Assembly: GCA_031459765.1 (NCBI GenBank)
Contig: JAVKHY010000003.1
Span: forward strand, 270,949 to 334,948
Length of the DNA: 64,000 bases
Direction of reading: 5' to 3'
From: Armatimonadota bacterium
Lineage (GTDB): Bacteria; Sysuimicrobiota; Sysuimicrobiia; Sysuimicrobiales; Kaftiobacteriaceae
Shown here: in pieces, positions 44,862-54,630 of the stretch
Layout: every line of letters starts with the position of its first letter
How positions within the stretch are numbered: the first letter of the stretch is position 1
The notes under the pieces: model-generated
What the model was told of the DNA's origin: nothing
Database searches by the model: none
The model's input: only the letters and a program-made list of their open reading frames with translations
Position numbers and translations under genes: made by a program

Positions 44862-45260
44862 GTGGCGGGACGGCTGCGGATCGCGGGGGTCCGCCTCGAA
44901 CGGGGACCGGGGCGCGTGTCGGTGACGGTCAGCCTCGGTCATGACGGGGCGGTGATCACGGGGCGGGCCGATCGCGCGGGCGGCGAGGTCCAGACCGTGC
45001 CCATTGCCGCCGAGGCGGCGCTGAACGCCGTTCGGCAGGTGGCGCCCGGCCGGGCCCGTTGGGGGCTGGAGCAGGCGATGGTGCAGCCGCTGGCCGGCGG
45101 GCAGGCCGTGGTGGTGCACATTCTGCTGGAGACGGAGGAGGGAGCCTCCGAGCACCTGATCGGCAGCGCGCTGGGCCGGCGAGGGCCGCTGGAAGAGGCG
45201 GCCGCCGAGGCCGTGCTCGACGCAGTGGAGCGCCGGCTGAGCGGGCTCGTGAAGAACTGA
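44862..45260 (+). CDS. Conserved hypothetical protein
   Basis: 132 residues, not recognised by name. Alternating beta and alpha segments: 'LRIAGVRLERGPGRVSVTVSLGHDGAVITGRADR', 'AAEAALNAVRQVAPG', 'QAVVVHILLETEEGASEHLIGSAL' and 'PLEEAAAEAVLDAVERRLSGLV'. No signal peptide or membrane segment. It lies 31 bases before the parA-like gene, and the two may form a unit. The preceding 197-base divergent gap holds the possible FBP promoter and nothing else I can name. Confidence 0.6.
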   Translation: MAGRLRIAGVRLERGPGRVSVTVSLGHDGAVITGRADRAGGEVQTVPIAAEAALNAVRQVAPGRARWGLEQAMVQPLAGGQAVVVHILLETEEGASEHLIGSALGRRGPLEEAAAEAVLDAVERRLSGLVKN

Positions 45261-45291
45261 ATCGCGTCGTCCTTTCAACGGAGCAGACATC

Positions 45292-46119
45292 GTGACCCTA
45301 CCTGAACCTGCGCGCCTGCTGGCCCTGGTCAACCAGAAGGGCGGCTGCGCGAAAACCACCACCGCCGTGAACCTGGCCGCCTGCCTCGCGGTCAGCGGGC
45401 GGAAGACCCTTCTCATCGACATGGATCCCCAGGCCAACGCCACGGTCAGCCTGGGCGTGGATCCGGCCGGCCTGCGCCGGACCGTCTACCACGTCCTGGT
45501 GGACGGCGAGCGAGACGAGGGCGACGGGCTGGGGCTGCTGGATATCATCGTGCCCACCACGGTCCCGAACCTGATGATCGCCCCGAGTTCCATCGACCTG
45601 GCCGCGGCCGAGCTGGAGCTGGCGCCGCGCCTGGGCCGGGAGCGTACCCTGCGCAAGCGGTTGGGGCCGGTGCTGGACCAGTACGCCTACATCATCATCG
45701 ACACCCCGCCCAGCCTCGGCCTGCTCACCCTGAACTCGCTGGTCGCCGCGGACAGCATCATCATCCCCATCCAGACCCACTACTACGCGCTGCTGGGGAT
45801 GCGCCAGCTGCTGCGGACGCTGAAGATGGTGCGGGAAGAGGTCGGCCACAACGTGGAGATCCTGGGCGTGCTGCCGACGATGTACGACTCGCGGACGAAC
45901 ATCAGCAAAGAGATCGTCCAGGGCATCAAGGATTTCTTCGGGGACAAGGTCTTTCAGACGACCATCCACTTCAACATCAAACTGGTCGAGTCGTCGATGG
46001 TGGGCGTGCCGCTCTTTATCCATCACCCTCAGAGCCGCGGCGCGCAGGAGTACATGGAGCTCGCCCGGGAGGTCATGCGGCTTGAAGAGAGAACGCGAGG
46101 AGCTGCGGCGCGGACTTAG
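45292..46119 (+). CDS. ParA/Soj-family ATPase (orphan, no parB nearby)
   Basis: 275 residues. Deviant Walker A 'KGGCAKTT' with signature lysine (about 15-22), Walker A' 'LLIDMDPQANATVSLG', Walker B 'IIIDTPPSLGLLTLNSL', and 'ILGVLPTMYDSRTNISKEI'. Dimerising ATPases of this type position chromosomes, plasmids or protein complexes. No parB or parS-like repeats accompany it. Instead a Cys-rich protein gene overlaps its 3' end. Start GTG 45292 has GGAG upstream. Confidence 0.9.
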   Translation: MTLPEPARLLALVNQKGGCAKTTTAVNLAACLAVSGRKTLLIDMDPQANATVSLGVDPAGLRRTVYHVLVDGERDEGDGLGLLDIIVPTTVPNLMIAPSSIDLAAAELELAPRLGRERTLRKRLGPVLDQYAYIIIDTPPSLGLLTLNSLVAADSIIIPIQTHYYALLGMRQLLRTLKMVREEVGHNVEILGVLPTMYDSRTNISKEIVQGIKDFFGDKVFQTTIHFNIKLVESSMVGVPLFIHHPQSRGAQEYMELAREVMRLEERTRGAAART

Positions 46120-46588
46120 GTCCTTCATCCAGGACGCCGGGGCCGAGCTGGCCGATTTCATGAACGGGGCGGTGCCGGCTGCGGCCCCGGAGAGATCCGC
46201 CTCCGGTCCGCCGGCGGGTCCGGGTCGGCCGGCGGCCTCCGCTCCTCCGGCGACCCCGCCCGCTCCCCCGGCGGCGGGATCACCCGCGGCCGCGCCCCGG
46301 CCGGCGGCCGGAGACCGGCTGGAGCAGCCCATCCGTCCGATCCTGCGGCTGGTGCGCGATGTGGCGCCTGTGGATCCCCCGCCGCCGTCCGTGGAAGAGA
46401 TGACGCTCCGTCTGCCCCGCAAGGGCGTCTGCGCGGCCTACTTCGCGAACAAGCGGTGCTGGGAACTCCCCGACGCCTACTGCAACCACGCCCTGCACGT
46501 CTGCCGGCTGCGCGAGTGTCCGGTGTACGACCTGCACCAGGAGGAGATGGAGCGCCGCTTCGCCGCCAAGTTCAGGCATCTCTGGTAA
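46082..46588 (+). CDS. Cys-rich protein coupled to the ParA-like ATPase
   Basis: 168 residues starting at TTG 46082 within the parA-like gene (38-base overlap; GGGAGG upstream). N-terminal helix (REELRRGLRSFIQDAGAELADFM), a Pro/Ala-rich linker (about 28-85), then a compact C-terminal module with five cysteines, 'GVCAAYFANKRCWELPDAYCNHALHVCRLRECPVY', and a charged helix (HQEEMERRFAAKFRHLW). The cysteines suggest a zinc or Fe-S site. The family is unknown. It could be the cargo adaptor of the ParA-like protein, which is inference. Confidence 0.7.
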   Translation: MKREREELRRGLRSFIQDAGAELADFMNGAVPAAAPERSASGPPAGPGRPAASAPPATPPAPPAAGSPAAAPRPAAGDRLEQPIRPILRLVRDVAPVDPPPPSVEEMTLRLPRKGVCAAYFANKRCWELPDAYCNHALHVCRLRECPVYDLHQEEMERRFAAKFRHLW

Positions 46589-47228
46589 GGGGAAGGGTCA
46601 GCAACTCCCGCAGGTCGTCGATCCACGCCCAGGGGGTCACCCCCCGTTCCCGGGCCGCCTCCCGGCGGGGGCCAAACCCGATGAAGCGCGCCCCCGCCGC
46701 CCGGGCGGCCTGCCCGTCGATCCAGGCGTCGCCGATCATGTAGCACAGCCGGACGCCCGGCAGGCGATCCAGGATGTAGTGGATCCCTTCGGGCGAGGGT
46801 TTGAGCGCCGGGACCTCGGTCCGGGTGGCGATGACCTCGAAGTACCGGTCCAGGCCCAGCTCCGCCAGCTTGGGTGCCACCCCGGGGCGCGCGTTGTTGG
46901 TCAGCACGGCCAGCCGGTAGCCTCGGGCCCGGAGCTCGGCCAGGACCTCGGCGGCGTGCTCCACCGCGACGGCCTGCCGGAGGCCTTCGGCTTCGGCCGC
47001 GGCCACGATCTCCCACATCGCGCGGCCGATCCGCTCCCCGGCCGCTTCACCCATCGCCACCAGGAGGGGAATCGGTTCCCGCAGCAGGACGTCGCGGGAC
47101 GCGGGAGCCGCGCCGGCGTCGAGGAGGAGATCGATCAGCCGGTGGCGCGTCCCCAGGAAGTCGATGGTGGAGTGGATGAGGGTGTTGTCCAGGTCGAAGA
47201 TCAGGGCAATCTCCGCCGGTTCGGCCAC
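46572..47228 (-). CDS. HAD-superfamily phosphatase
   Basis: 218 residues from GTG 47228. Motif I is 'LIFDLDNTLIHSTIDF', motif II 'LAVLTNNAR', motif III Lys in 'EVPALKPSPEGIHYIL', motif IV 'CYMIGDAWIDGQAARAAGARFIGF'. The layout matches the Gph/PGP-like subfamily with a C1 helical cap. The substrate may be phosphoglycolate or another small phosphate ester. The start is uncertain; no good Shine-Dalgarno is seen. Its 3' end overlaps the convergent Cys-rich gene by 17 bases. Confidence 0.82.
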   Translation of the reverse strand: MAEPAEIALIFDLDNTLIHSTIDFLGTRHRLIDLLLDAGAAPASRDVLLREPIPLLVAMGEAAGERIGRAMWEIVAAAEAEGLRQAVAVEHAAEVLAELRARGYRLAVLTNNARPGVAPKLAELGLDRYFEVIATRTEVPALKPSPEGIHYILDRLPGVRLCYMIGDAWIDGQAARAAGARFIGFGPRREAARERGVTPWAWIDDLRELLTLPLTRDA

Positions 47229-47270
47229 AGCACCAGGGGATTCGCGCGGCGAGCGCCAAATCCATTCAGT

Positions 47271-47744
47271 GTGATCACCGAGGGGCAGCCGGCGCCCGAC
47301 TTCGCCCTCCCGGATGAGACGGGGAAGACGGTGCGGCTCCGCGACTTCCGGGGACGCCGCGTCGTGCTGTGGTTCTACGTCCGCGACGCCACCCCCGGCT
47401 GAACGGCCGAGGCCACCGCGTTCCGTGACGATTATGCGGCCTATCAGCAACTGAACGTGGCGGTGCTCGGCGTCAGCCCGGACAGCGTGGAGTCCCACGC
47501 CCGGTGGAAGGCGAAGCTCGGTATCCCCCATCCGTTGCTGGCCGACGTGGAGCACAAGGCGGCCGAGGCCTACGGCGTCTGGGTGGAAAAGACGATGATG
47601 GGCCGCCGGTACTGGGGGGTGGCGCGGACCACCTTCATCATCGACGAGCAGGGCAGGGTGGCCAGGGTCTTCCCCGCCGTGAAAGTCCAGGGGCACAGCG
47701 CCGAGGTGCTGGCCGCGCTGCGCGCTATGGGTACAGCCGGTTGA
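47271..47744 (+). CDS. Selenocysteine-containing peroxiredoxin (Bcp-like), in-frame TGA read as Sec44
   Basis: 157 residues if TGA 47400-47402 is read through. Upstream: '[40 protein letters not shown]'. Downstream in the same frame: '[35 protein letters not shown]' and on through a normal thioredoxin fold to 'ALRAMGTAG'. The TGA sits exactly at the peroxidatic cysteine of the TPGC motif. The resolving position five residues on is Thr, so it is a 1-Sec type enzyme reducing peroxides. A hairpin 13 bases after the TGA (47416-47439) can serve as SECIS. Start GTG 47271. Sec requires selA/B/C/D elsewhere. Confidence 0.85.
47416..47439 (+). promoter_or_regulatory. Candidate bacterial SECIS hairpin
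   Basis: CCGC (47416-47419) pairs with GCGG (47436-47439), extended by a G-U and a U-A pair. The apical region contains GU (47425-47426), as SelB recognition requires. The stem begins 13 bases after the TGA and its loop lies about 20-30 bases after it, within the known bacterial range. Confidence 0.5.
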
Positions 47745-49017
47745 GCAGGCGCGGGAAGGGGATGGCTTCCCGCACGTGCTCGATGCCCGCGATCCAGGCC
47801 ACGGTCCGCTCGAGGCCCAGCCCGAAGCCGGAGTGCGGGACGCTGCCGTAGCGCCGCAGGTCGAGGTACCAGCGGTAGACGTCCGCGGGCAGGCCATGCT
47901 CGGCCAGCCGGCGCTCCAGAAGCGCGCGATCGTGGATGCGCTGGCCGCCCCCGATGATCTCCCCGTAGCCTTCCGGCGCCAGCAGGTCGGCGCCCAGCAC
48001 CACCTCGGGCCGTTCCGGATCGGGCTGCATGTAGAAGGCCTTGATCGCCGCGGGGTAGCGGTGGACGAAGACCGGTCGCTCGAAGCCGGAAGAGAGAATC
48101 GTCTCCTCGTCCCCCCCGAAGTCGTCCCCCCAGCGCACGGGATGGCCGGCCGCCTCCAGGCGCCGAACGGCCTCGTCGTAGGAGATCCGCGGAAAGGGCG
48201 CGCGGACCGCTTCCAGCCTGCGCAGATCGCGTCCCAGCACCTCGAGCTCCGGCCGCCGTCGCTCCAGCACCTGCGCCACGATGCGGACGACCATGGCCTC
48301 GGCCAGGTCCATGTACTCTTCCAGCGTCATGAACGCGGCCTCGGGTTCCACCATCCAGAACTCGATGAGGTGGCGCCGCGTCTTGGACTTCTCCGCGCGG
48401 AAAGTGGGTCCGAAGCAGTAGACGCGCCCGAAGGCGGCCGCCGTCGCCTCGTTGTAGAGCTGTCCGGACTGGGTCAGATAGGCCCGGCCGAGGTCGAAGT
48501 AGGTGGTTTCGAACAGCGTGGTCGTGCCCTCCACCGCCGCCGGGGTGAGGATGGGCGTGTCCACGCGCAGGAAGCCCTCTCCGTCCAGGAAGTCGGTGCA
48601 GGCGCGGATCACCTCGGCCCGGATACGCATCAGCGCGTGCTGACGGCGGCTGCGCAGCCAGAGGTGGCGGTGGTCCATCAGGAACTCCACACCGTGTTCC
48701 TTGGGCGAGATGGGATAGGGCTCGGCGCGCTGGACCACGGTGAGGTCCGTCACGCTCACCTCGTACCCGCCGGGCGCCCGGCGGTCCTGGCGCAGCGCGC
48801 CCCGGACGATGAGCGACGACTCCTGGGTCAGCGTCTCCGCAGCCGCGAACACCTCCGGCCTGACGTCCTGTTGGGCCAGGACGGCCTGGAGGATCCCGGT
48901 GCCGTCCCGGATCAGCAGGAAGTGGATCTTGCCGCTGCTGCGTTTGTGGTACAGCCAGCCGCGGATCTCCACCTCGGAGCCGGCGTGGGCGGCGGCGTCT
49001 TCAATGCGGATGCGCAT
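47725..49017 (-). CDS. asnS: Asparaginyl-tRNA synthetase
   Basis: 430 residues from ATG 49017 (GGAGGG seven bases upstream; GTG 49020 also possible). OB-fold '[27 protein letters not shown]', class II motif 1 region '[22 protein letters not shown]', '[50 protein letters not shown]', and motif 3 '[28 protein letters not shown]'. The AsnRS-specific 'EFWMVEPE' is present. Its gene end overlaps the selenoprotein gene by 20 bases, convergent. Confidence 0.94.
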   Translation of the reverse strand: MRIRIEDAAAHAGSEVEIRGWLYHKRSSGKIHFLLIRDGTGILQAVLAQQDVRPEVFAAAETLTQESSLIVRGALRQDRRAPGGYEVSVTDLTVVQRAEPYPISPKEHGVEFLMDHRHLWLRSRRQHALMRIRAEVIRACTDFLDGEGFLRVDTPILTPAAVEGTTTLFETTYFDLGRAYLTQSGQLYNEATAAAFGRVYCFGPTFRAEKSKTRRHLIEFWMVEPEAAFMTLEEYMDLAEAMVVRIVAQVLERRRPELEVLGRDLRRLEAVRAPFPRISYDEAVRRLEAAGHPVRWGDDFGGDEETILSSGFERPVFVHRYPAAIKAFYMQPDPERPEVVLGADLLAPEGYGEIIGGGQRIHDRALLERRLAEHGLPADVYRWYLDLRRYGSVPHSGFGLGLERTVAWIAGIEHVREAIPFPRLLNRLYP

Positions 49018-49098
49018 CACGATCCCTCCAGGGGAGGGGTGTTCTCCGCTCCGCCGCGCGGCGCCTTCGCTGCCTCATCGGCCCGATCGCCCCCGCGG

Positions 49099-49127
49099 TT
49101 GCCATCCCCGGGGGGCCGTGCTATACT
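49099..49127 (+). promoter_or_regulatory. Promoter of the rimP-nusA-infB operon
   Basis: TTGCCA (49099-49104), a 17-base spacer, TATACT (49122-49127), with TGC just before the -10. The predicted start is near 49134, leaving a leader of about 100 bases before rimP. Confidence 0.8.
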
Positions 49128-49167
49128 CAACGCGTCGCGTGCAATGCGCGATGGTCTTTATCGACGG

Positions 49168-49218
49168 CGCTTCCGGTCGGAAGCGGAGGAGTGGGAGGTA
49201 TTGGGGCCCACTCTTTTT
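49168..49218 (+). terminator. Leader hairpins with intrinsic terminator (attenuator) upstream of rimP
   Basis: A first stem CGCTTCC-GGTC-GGAAGCG (49168-49185). Then GAGTGGG (49189-49195) pairs with CCCACTC (49207-49213), followed by TTTTT (49214-49218), a textbook intrinsic terminator inside the 5' leader. The stem can extend outward by G-U and A-T pairs using the T-run. It resembles the terminator-bearing rimP leaders known in other bacteria and suggests control of the operon by premature termination, plausibly sensed through NusA levels (inference). Confidence 0.7.
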
Positions 49219-49235
49219 CATGTACGGGCGTGACC

Positions 49236-49739
49236 ATGACACGGGAGGAAATTCGGACACAGGTGGAGGCGTTGCTCCGGCCCATCGCGGCGCGCATGGG
49301 GCTGGAGGTCGTGGAGGTGGACGTCCACGGCGAGGCGGAGCGGACCGTGCTGCGCGTGCTGATGGACCGGCCCGAGGGCGGGATCACGGTGGAGGAGTGC
49401 GCCCGGGTGAGCGAACAGCTCGGCCGCCGGCTGGACCTCTATGACTTCTTCCCCCACGCCTACACGCTGGAGGTGTCCTCGCCGGGTCTGGACCGGCCGC
49501 TGCGCAGCGACGCCGACTACCGGCGCTTCGCCGGCCGCCGCGCCGAGGTCCAGACCGACGAGCCGATCGACGGCCGCCGGCGTTTCCGCGGCATCGTCCT
49601 CGGCGTGGTGGGGGAAGCGGTGGTCCTGCAGGTGGACGGCCGGCAGGTACAGATCCCGCGGGCCAGGATCCTGCAGGCGCGCCTGGTCGTCGAGGCGGAA
49701 GACCTCCGCGCCGATCTGCGGCGCCCGGCTCGGAGGTGA
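49236..49739 (+). CDS. rimP: Ribosome maturation factor RimP
   Basis: 167 residues. 'EALLRPIAARMGLEVVEVDVHGEAERTVLRVLMDRPEGGITVEECARVSEQLGRRLD' and 'YTLEVSSPGLDRPLRSDADYRRFAGRRAEVQ' are hallmarks. It helps 30S assembly. ATG 49236 has no clear Shine-Dalgarno and lies just after the leader terminator. It heads a translation/RNA operon with nusA, rnpM and infB. Confidence 0.93.
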   Translation: MTREEIRTQVEALLRPIAARMGLEVVEVDVHGEAERTVLRVLMDRPEGGITVEECARVSEQLGRRLDLYDFFPHAYTLEVSSPGLDRPLRSDADYRRFAGRRAEVQTDEPIDGRRRFRGIVLGVVGEAVVLQVDGRQVQIPRARILQARLVVEAEDLRADLRRPARR

Positions 49740-49748
49740 GGTGAGGCG

Positions 49749-50961
<1,213 letters not shown>

Positions 50962-50969
<8 letters not shown>

Positions 50970-51273
50970 GATCCGGAAGGTCCCCCAGCGGTCCTGCGTG
51001 GCCTGCGGTCGCACCCGACCCAAGCGGGAGCTCCTCCGGATCGTGCGCACGCCCTCCGGCGAGGTGAAGGTGGATCTTACGGGAAAGGTTTCCGGCCGGG
51101 GCGCCTATGTCGATCCGGACCGGGGGTGCGCGGAGCGGGCGGTGCGTGAGGGACGGCTGCAACACGCCCTGGAGGTGCCCGTCCCCGCGGAGATCCTCGA
51201 CCAGGTCCTGCGGGCCATCGACGCCGTGGCCGCGGAGCACCGGGTGGCGGAGTCCGGAGGACGGCGACGCTGA
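50962..51273 (+). CDS. rnpM: RNA-binding protein RnpM (YlxR)
   Basis: 103 residues with the YlxR/DUF448 signature '[57 protein letters not shown]'. In Bacillus the homologue binds RNase P RNA and modulates it. It starts inside the nusA end (eight-base overlap) and its stop overlaps the infB start. The usual ribosomal L7Ae-like gene (ylxQ) between rnpM and infB is missing here. Confidence 0.9.
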
Positions 51274-53876
51274 TGCGGGTGCACGAACTGGCCAAAGAAC
51301 TCGGGTTGTCCAGCAAGGCGCTGATGGATCTGCTGGCCGGCATGAAGGTGCAGGTCAAGAGCCACAGCAGCACGCTGGACGAGGGGACGGCGGAACGCGT
51401 TCGCCGCCAGGTGCGCGCCAGGAGTGCCCCCGCCCCCGAGCCGGCGCCGGGACCGGTGCGCGTGGCGAAGACCCCGACGGGCGAGCGCATCCTGGGGATG
51501 CGAAAGATCGTGCTCCCTTCTCCGCCGCCGGCGGTGGAGTCTCCGGCGGAAGCGCCGGGCGTCCCCGGCGGTTCTGCGCCCGCGGCCGGGCCGGCGGCGT
51601 CCGTCCCGGCCGCTCCGGTCGCGGCTGCGCCGGCCGCACCGCCGACCGCAACCGTCGTTCCCGCCCCACCGACGCCCGCCGCATCCGCACCGGTAGTGGA
51701 GGCACCGAAGCCCGCACCCGCCGAGATGGTGGAGAAGCCCAGGCCGCCCGCCGTTGAGGCGCCGCAACGTGCTGCGCCGGCGGGCCCGCCGCCGCCTCCT
51801 CCGGCTGTGCGACCCGCGGCCAGGCCGCCGGCCCCTCCGGCCAGGGACCAGAGGCCTGCGGCGCGTCCGGGTGGACCGGGGCTGTCGGGCCCGACGCGTC
51901 CCGGCGCGCGCCCCATGCCGCCGCGCCGGGAGGCACCCCGCGCTCCCATGGTGCGGCCGCCGGTTCCGCCTCCTCCGCCGCTCGCCGCCGTGCCGGGCTC
52001 CGTCGCGCCCGTTGCCGGCGCGCCTGCGGCGCCTGCGCCGCCTGCGCCGGTCCGCGAGTTTCCGAAGAAAAAGGAACGCTTCATTCCGCCGCCGCCTCCG
52101 CCGCAACCTGTGGCCCTGCCGCCCAAGGTGCCGGCCGAGATCGAGCTCACCGGCGCGTTGTCGGTCGGTGAGCTCGCCGCCAAGCTGGAGCTGCCGGCCG
52201 GCGAGGTCGTGAAGAAGCTGCTGGAGCAGGGCGTGCTGGCCGGAATCAACCAACAGATTCCCCTGGAGACCGCGGCCAGGGTCGCCGAGGCGTTCGGCTC
52301 CAGGGTCCGCCGCGCCAGCCCCGCCCCGGCCGCCGCCGGTCCGGTGCCGCGCCGGCTGGAGGTGGCGCGGGACGAGGAAGCGGAACCGCGCGCCCCGGTG
52401 GTCACGATCATGGGGCACGTGGACCACGGCAAGACCTCGTTGCTGGACGCCATCCGCCATACCGATGTGGCGGCGCGGGAGTTCGGCGGGATCACGCAGC
52501 ACATCGGTGCTTCGACGGTGGAGTTGGACGGCAGGCGCATCGTCTTCATCGATACCCCGGGCCACGAAGCCTTCACCGCGCTGCGCGCCCGGGGGGCGCA
52601 GGTCACCGACATCGCGGTGCTCGTCGTCGCCGCCGATGACGGGGTGATGCCTCAGACCCTGGAGGCCATCAACCACGCCCGGGCGGCAAAGGTGCCGATC
52701 ATCGTGGCCATCAACAAGATCGACCTGCCCCAGGCCAACGTGGATCGGGTGAAGCAGCAGCTCTCCGATCAGGGCCTGGTGCCCGAGGACTGGGGCGGGG
52801 ACACCGTCATGGTGCCGGTCTCGGCGCGGACGAAGGCCGGGCTGAAGGAACTGCTGGAGATGATCCTGTTGGTGGCCGACCTGCAGGAACTCCGGGCGAA
52901 CCCGAACCGTCCGGCCCGGGGCACGATCATCGAGGCCAGCCTGGACAAGGGCCGCGGTCCTGTGGCCACCGTGCTGGTCCAGGAAGGGACGCTGCGGGCC
53001 GGCGACGCCGTTGTCGCCGGCGAGGCCTCCGGCCGGGTGCGCTGGATGGTCAACGACCGCGGCGAGCGGTTGACGGCGGCGGGTCCGTCCAGCGCCGTGG
53101 AGGTGGTGGGGCTGGACAGCGTGCCGACGGCCGGCGACCTGCTGGAGGTGGTGCGCGACGACCGGCTGGCCAAAGCCGTGGCCCAGGAGCGCCGGGAGCG
53201 GCGCCGCGCCCTGGAGATGGCCGTGGTCCGACCCGCCGCTGCGGAGGAGGCGGCGGCCGGAGAAGGGCCGAAGGAACTGCGGCTCATCGTCAAGGCCGAC
53301 ACCCACGGGTCCGTCGAGGCGCTTACCGCGTCGCTGAGTCGGCTGGCCACGCCGGAGGTGGGGATCGCCATCCTGCACGCCGCGGTGGGCAACGTGACCG
53401 AGTCGGATGTGATGCTGGCCGTGGCCAGTCGTGCCGTGATCGTCGGGTTCAACGTCCGGCCGGAGGCGCAGGTCCGCAAGCTGGCCGAGCAGGAAGGGAC
53501 CGAGATCCTCAGCTATCGGGTGATCTACGAGGCGCTCGACGATCTGCGCCACCGGCTGCGCGGACTGCTGGCGCCGAAGAAGCGCGAGGTGTCCCTCGGT
53601 CAGGCCGAGGTGCGGCAGACGTTCACCATCTCTCGGGTGGGTACCGTGGCCGGCTGCTTTGTGGCCCAGGGGGTGATTCCCCGGTCGGCGTCCGTCCGCC
53701 TCATCCGCGACGGCGTGGTCGTCTACGAGGGAAAGATCGCTTCCCTGCGCCGCTTCAAAGAGGACGTGCGCGAAGTGGGTGCGGGGTTCGAGTGCGGCAT
53801 CGCGCTGGAGCGATTCAACGACGTCAAGGTGGGGGACGTGCTCGAGGCGTTCGAGATCCGGGAAGAGCCGGCCTGA
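51273..53876 (+). CDS. infB: Translation initiation factor IF-2
   Basis: 867 residues. Residues 1-~50 form an IF2_N domain ('[31 protein letters not shown]'). A ~240-residue Ala/Pro-rich low-complexity linker follows, then a second IF2_N-like domain ('[30 protein letters not shown]'). The G domain has G1 'GHVDHGKT' (381-388), 'DTPGHEAF', 'NKID', then domains II-IV ('[16 protein letters not shown]', '[14 protein letters not shown]'). It delivers fMet-tRNA to the 30S subunit. Confidence 0.95.
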   Translation: MRVHELAKELGLSSKALMDLLAGMKVQVKSHSSTLDEGTAERVRRQVRARSAPAPEPAPGPVRVAKTPTGERILGMRKIVLPSPPPAVESPAEAPGVPGGSAPAAGPAASVPAAPVAAAPAAPPTATVVPAPPTPAASAPVVEAPKPAPAEMVEKPRPPAVEAPQRAAPAGPPPPPPAVRPAARPPAPPARDQRPAARPGGPGLSGPTRPGARPMPPRREAPRAPMVRPPVPPPPPLAAVPGSVAPVAGAPAAPAPPAPVREFPKKKERFIPPPPPPQPVALPPKVPAEIELTGALSVGELAAKLELPAGEVVKKLLEQGVLAGINQQIPLETAARVAEAFGSRVRRASPAPAAAGPVPRRLEVARDEEAEPRAPVVTIMGHVDHGKTSLLDAIRHTDVAAREFGGITQHIGASTVELDGRRIVFIDTPGHEAFTALRARGAQVTDIAVLVVAADDGVMPQTLEAINHARAAKVPIIVAINKIDLPQANVDRVKQQLSDQGLVPEDWGGDTVMVPVSARTKAGLKELLEMILLVADLQELRANPNRPARGTIIEASLDKGRGPVATVLVQEGTLRAGDAVVAGEASGRVRWMVNDRGERLTAAGPSSAVEVVGLDSVPTAGDLLEVVRDDRLAKAVAQERRERRRALEMAVVRPAAAEEAAAGEGPKELRLIVKADTHGSVEALTASLSRLATPEVGIAILHAAVGNVTESDVMLAVASRAVIVGFNVRPEAQVRKLAEQEGTEILSYRVIYEALDDLRHRLRGLLAPKKREVSLGQAEVRQTFTISRVGTVAGCFVAQGVIPRSASVRLIRDGVVVYEGKIASLRRFKEDVREVGAGFECGIALERFNDVKVGDVLEAFEIREEPA

Positions 53877-53946
53877 CGGGCCGCCCCCGGGCCGGGCCGG
53901 TGGACGGGCCGACACCGCCCGCCGCCGGCGGCGCCCGCCACGGCAG

Positions 53947-54228
53947 ATGGTCGTCGGCGTCCTGCGTCTGCAACTCAGCCTCCCCGGCAGCACTAGCCTG
54001 AAGGACAAGCGGCGTCTGCTGCGGAGCCTGCTGGACCGGCTGCACCAGACCTTCAACGTCTCCGCGGCCGAAGTGGACCGTCAGGACAGCCGCCGCCACG
54101 CCGAGGTGGGTATCAGTTACGTGAGCAGCACCTCCGCCCACGCCAGCGCCGTGCTCTCCCGGGTCCTGGACCTGGTGGAACGCGAATCCGAGATCGTGGT
54201 CACCGGCGTGGAGCTGGAATGGCGCTGA
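53947..54228 (+). CDS. DUF503 (YlxP-like) protein
   Basis: 93 residues: 'MVVGVLRLQLSLPGSTSLKDKRRLLRSLLDRLHQTFNVSAAEVDRQDSRRHAEVGISYVSSTSAHASAVLSRVLDLVE'. This is the conserved DUF503 family found between infB and rbfA in Firmicutes; function is unknown. The 70-base gap before it is very GC-rich with no clear signal. Confidence 0.88.
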   Translation: MVVGVLRLQLSLPGSTSLKDKRRLLRSLLDRLHQTFNVSAAEVDRQDSRRHAEVGISYVSSTSAHASAVLSRVLDLVERESEIVVTGVELEWR

Positions 54229-54237
54229 GGGGCGACC

Positions 54238-54630
54238 GTGAGCCATCGACCGGAGAAGGTGGAGCAGTTCATCAAAGAAGAAGTGATGCGGATCCTGCAG
54301 CGCGAGGTGCGCGATCCGCGGATCGGCTTCGTCTCGGTCACCGATGTCGAGGTCAGCGTGGACCTGCGCCACGCCCGCGTCTTCGTCAGCGTGCTCGGCG
54401 ATCCCGGGGCCAAGACGGCGACGATGGAGGGGCTGCACAGCGCCTCGCGCTACATCCGCCGCGCCCTGGGGCGGCGGTTGCAGATGCGCTACACCCCCGA
54501 CCTCACCTTCACCCTCGATGAGTCCATCGAACGCGGTTCGCGCGTCCTCAAGCTGCTCGGCGAAGTGAAGAGCGCTCCCGATGCCCACGCTGCCCGAGAC
54601 GATCGCGGGGATCCTGCGCACGACGCCTGA
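54238..54630 (+). CDS. rbfA: Ribosome-binding factor A
   Basis: 130 residues: 'RPEKVEQFIKEEVMRILQREVRDPRIGFVSVTDVEVSVDLRHARVFVSVLGD' and 'GLHSASRYIRRALGRRLQMRYTPDLTFTLDESIERGSRVLKLL' are diagnostic of this KH-like cold-shock/30S maturation factor. GTG start 54238. The C-terminal tail overlaps the next gene by 50 bases. Confidence 0.93.
   Translation: MSHRPEKVEQFIKEEVMRILQREVRDPRIGFVSVTDVEVSVDLRHARVFVSVLGDPGAKTATMEGLHSASRYIRRALGRRLQMRYTPDLTFTLDESIERGSRVLKLLGEVKSAPDAHAARDDRGDPAHDA

Noticed and set aside
47457..47744. Separate 95-residue peroxiredoxin fragment starting at GTG 47457
   Set aside because: It is the C-terminal part of the selenoprotein; it lacks the N-terminal half of the thioredoxin fold and has no ribosome site of its own.
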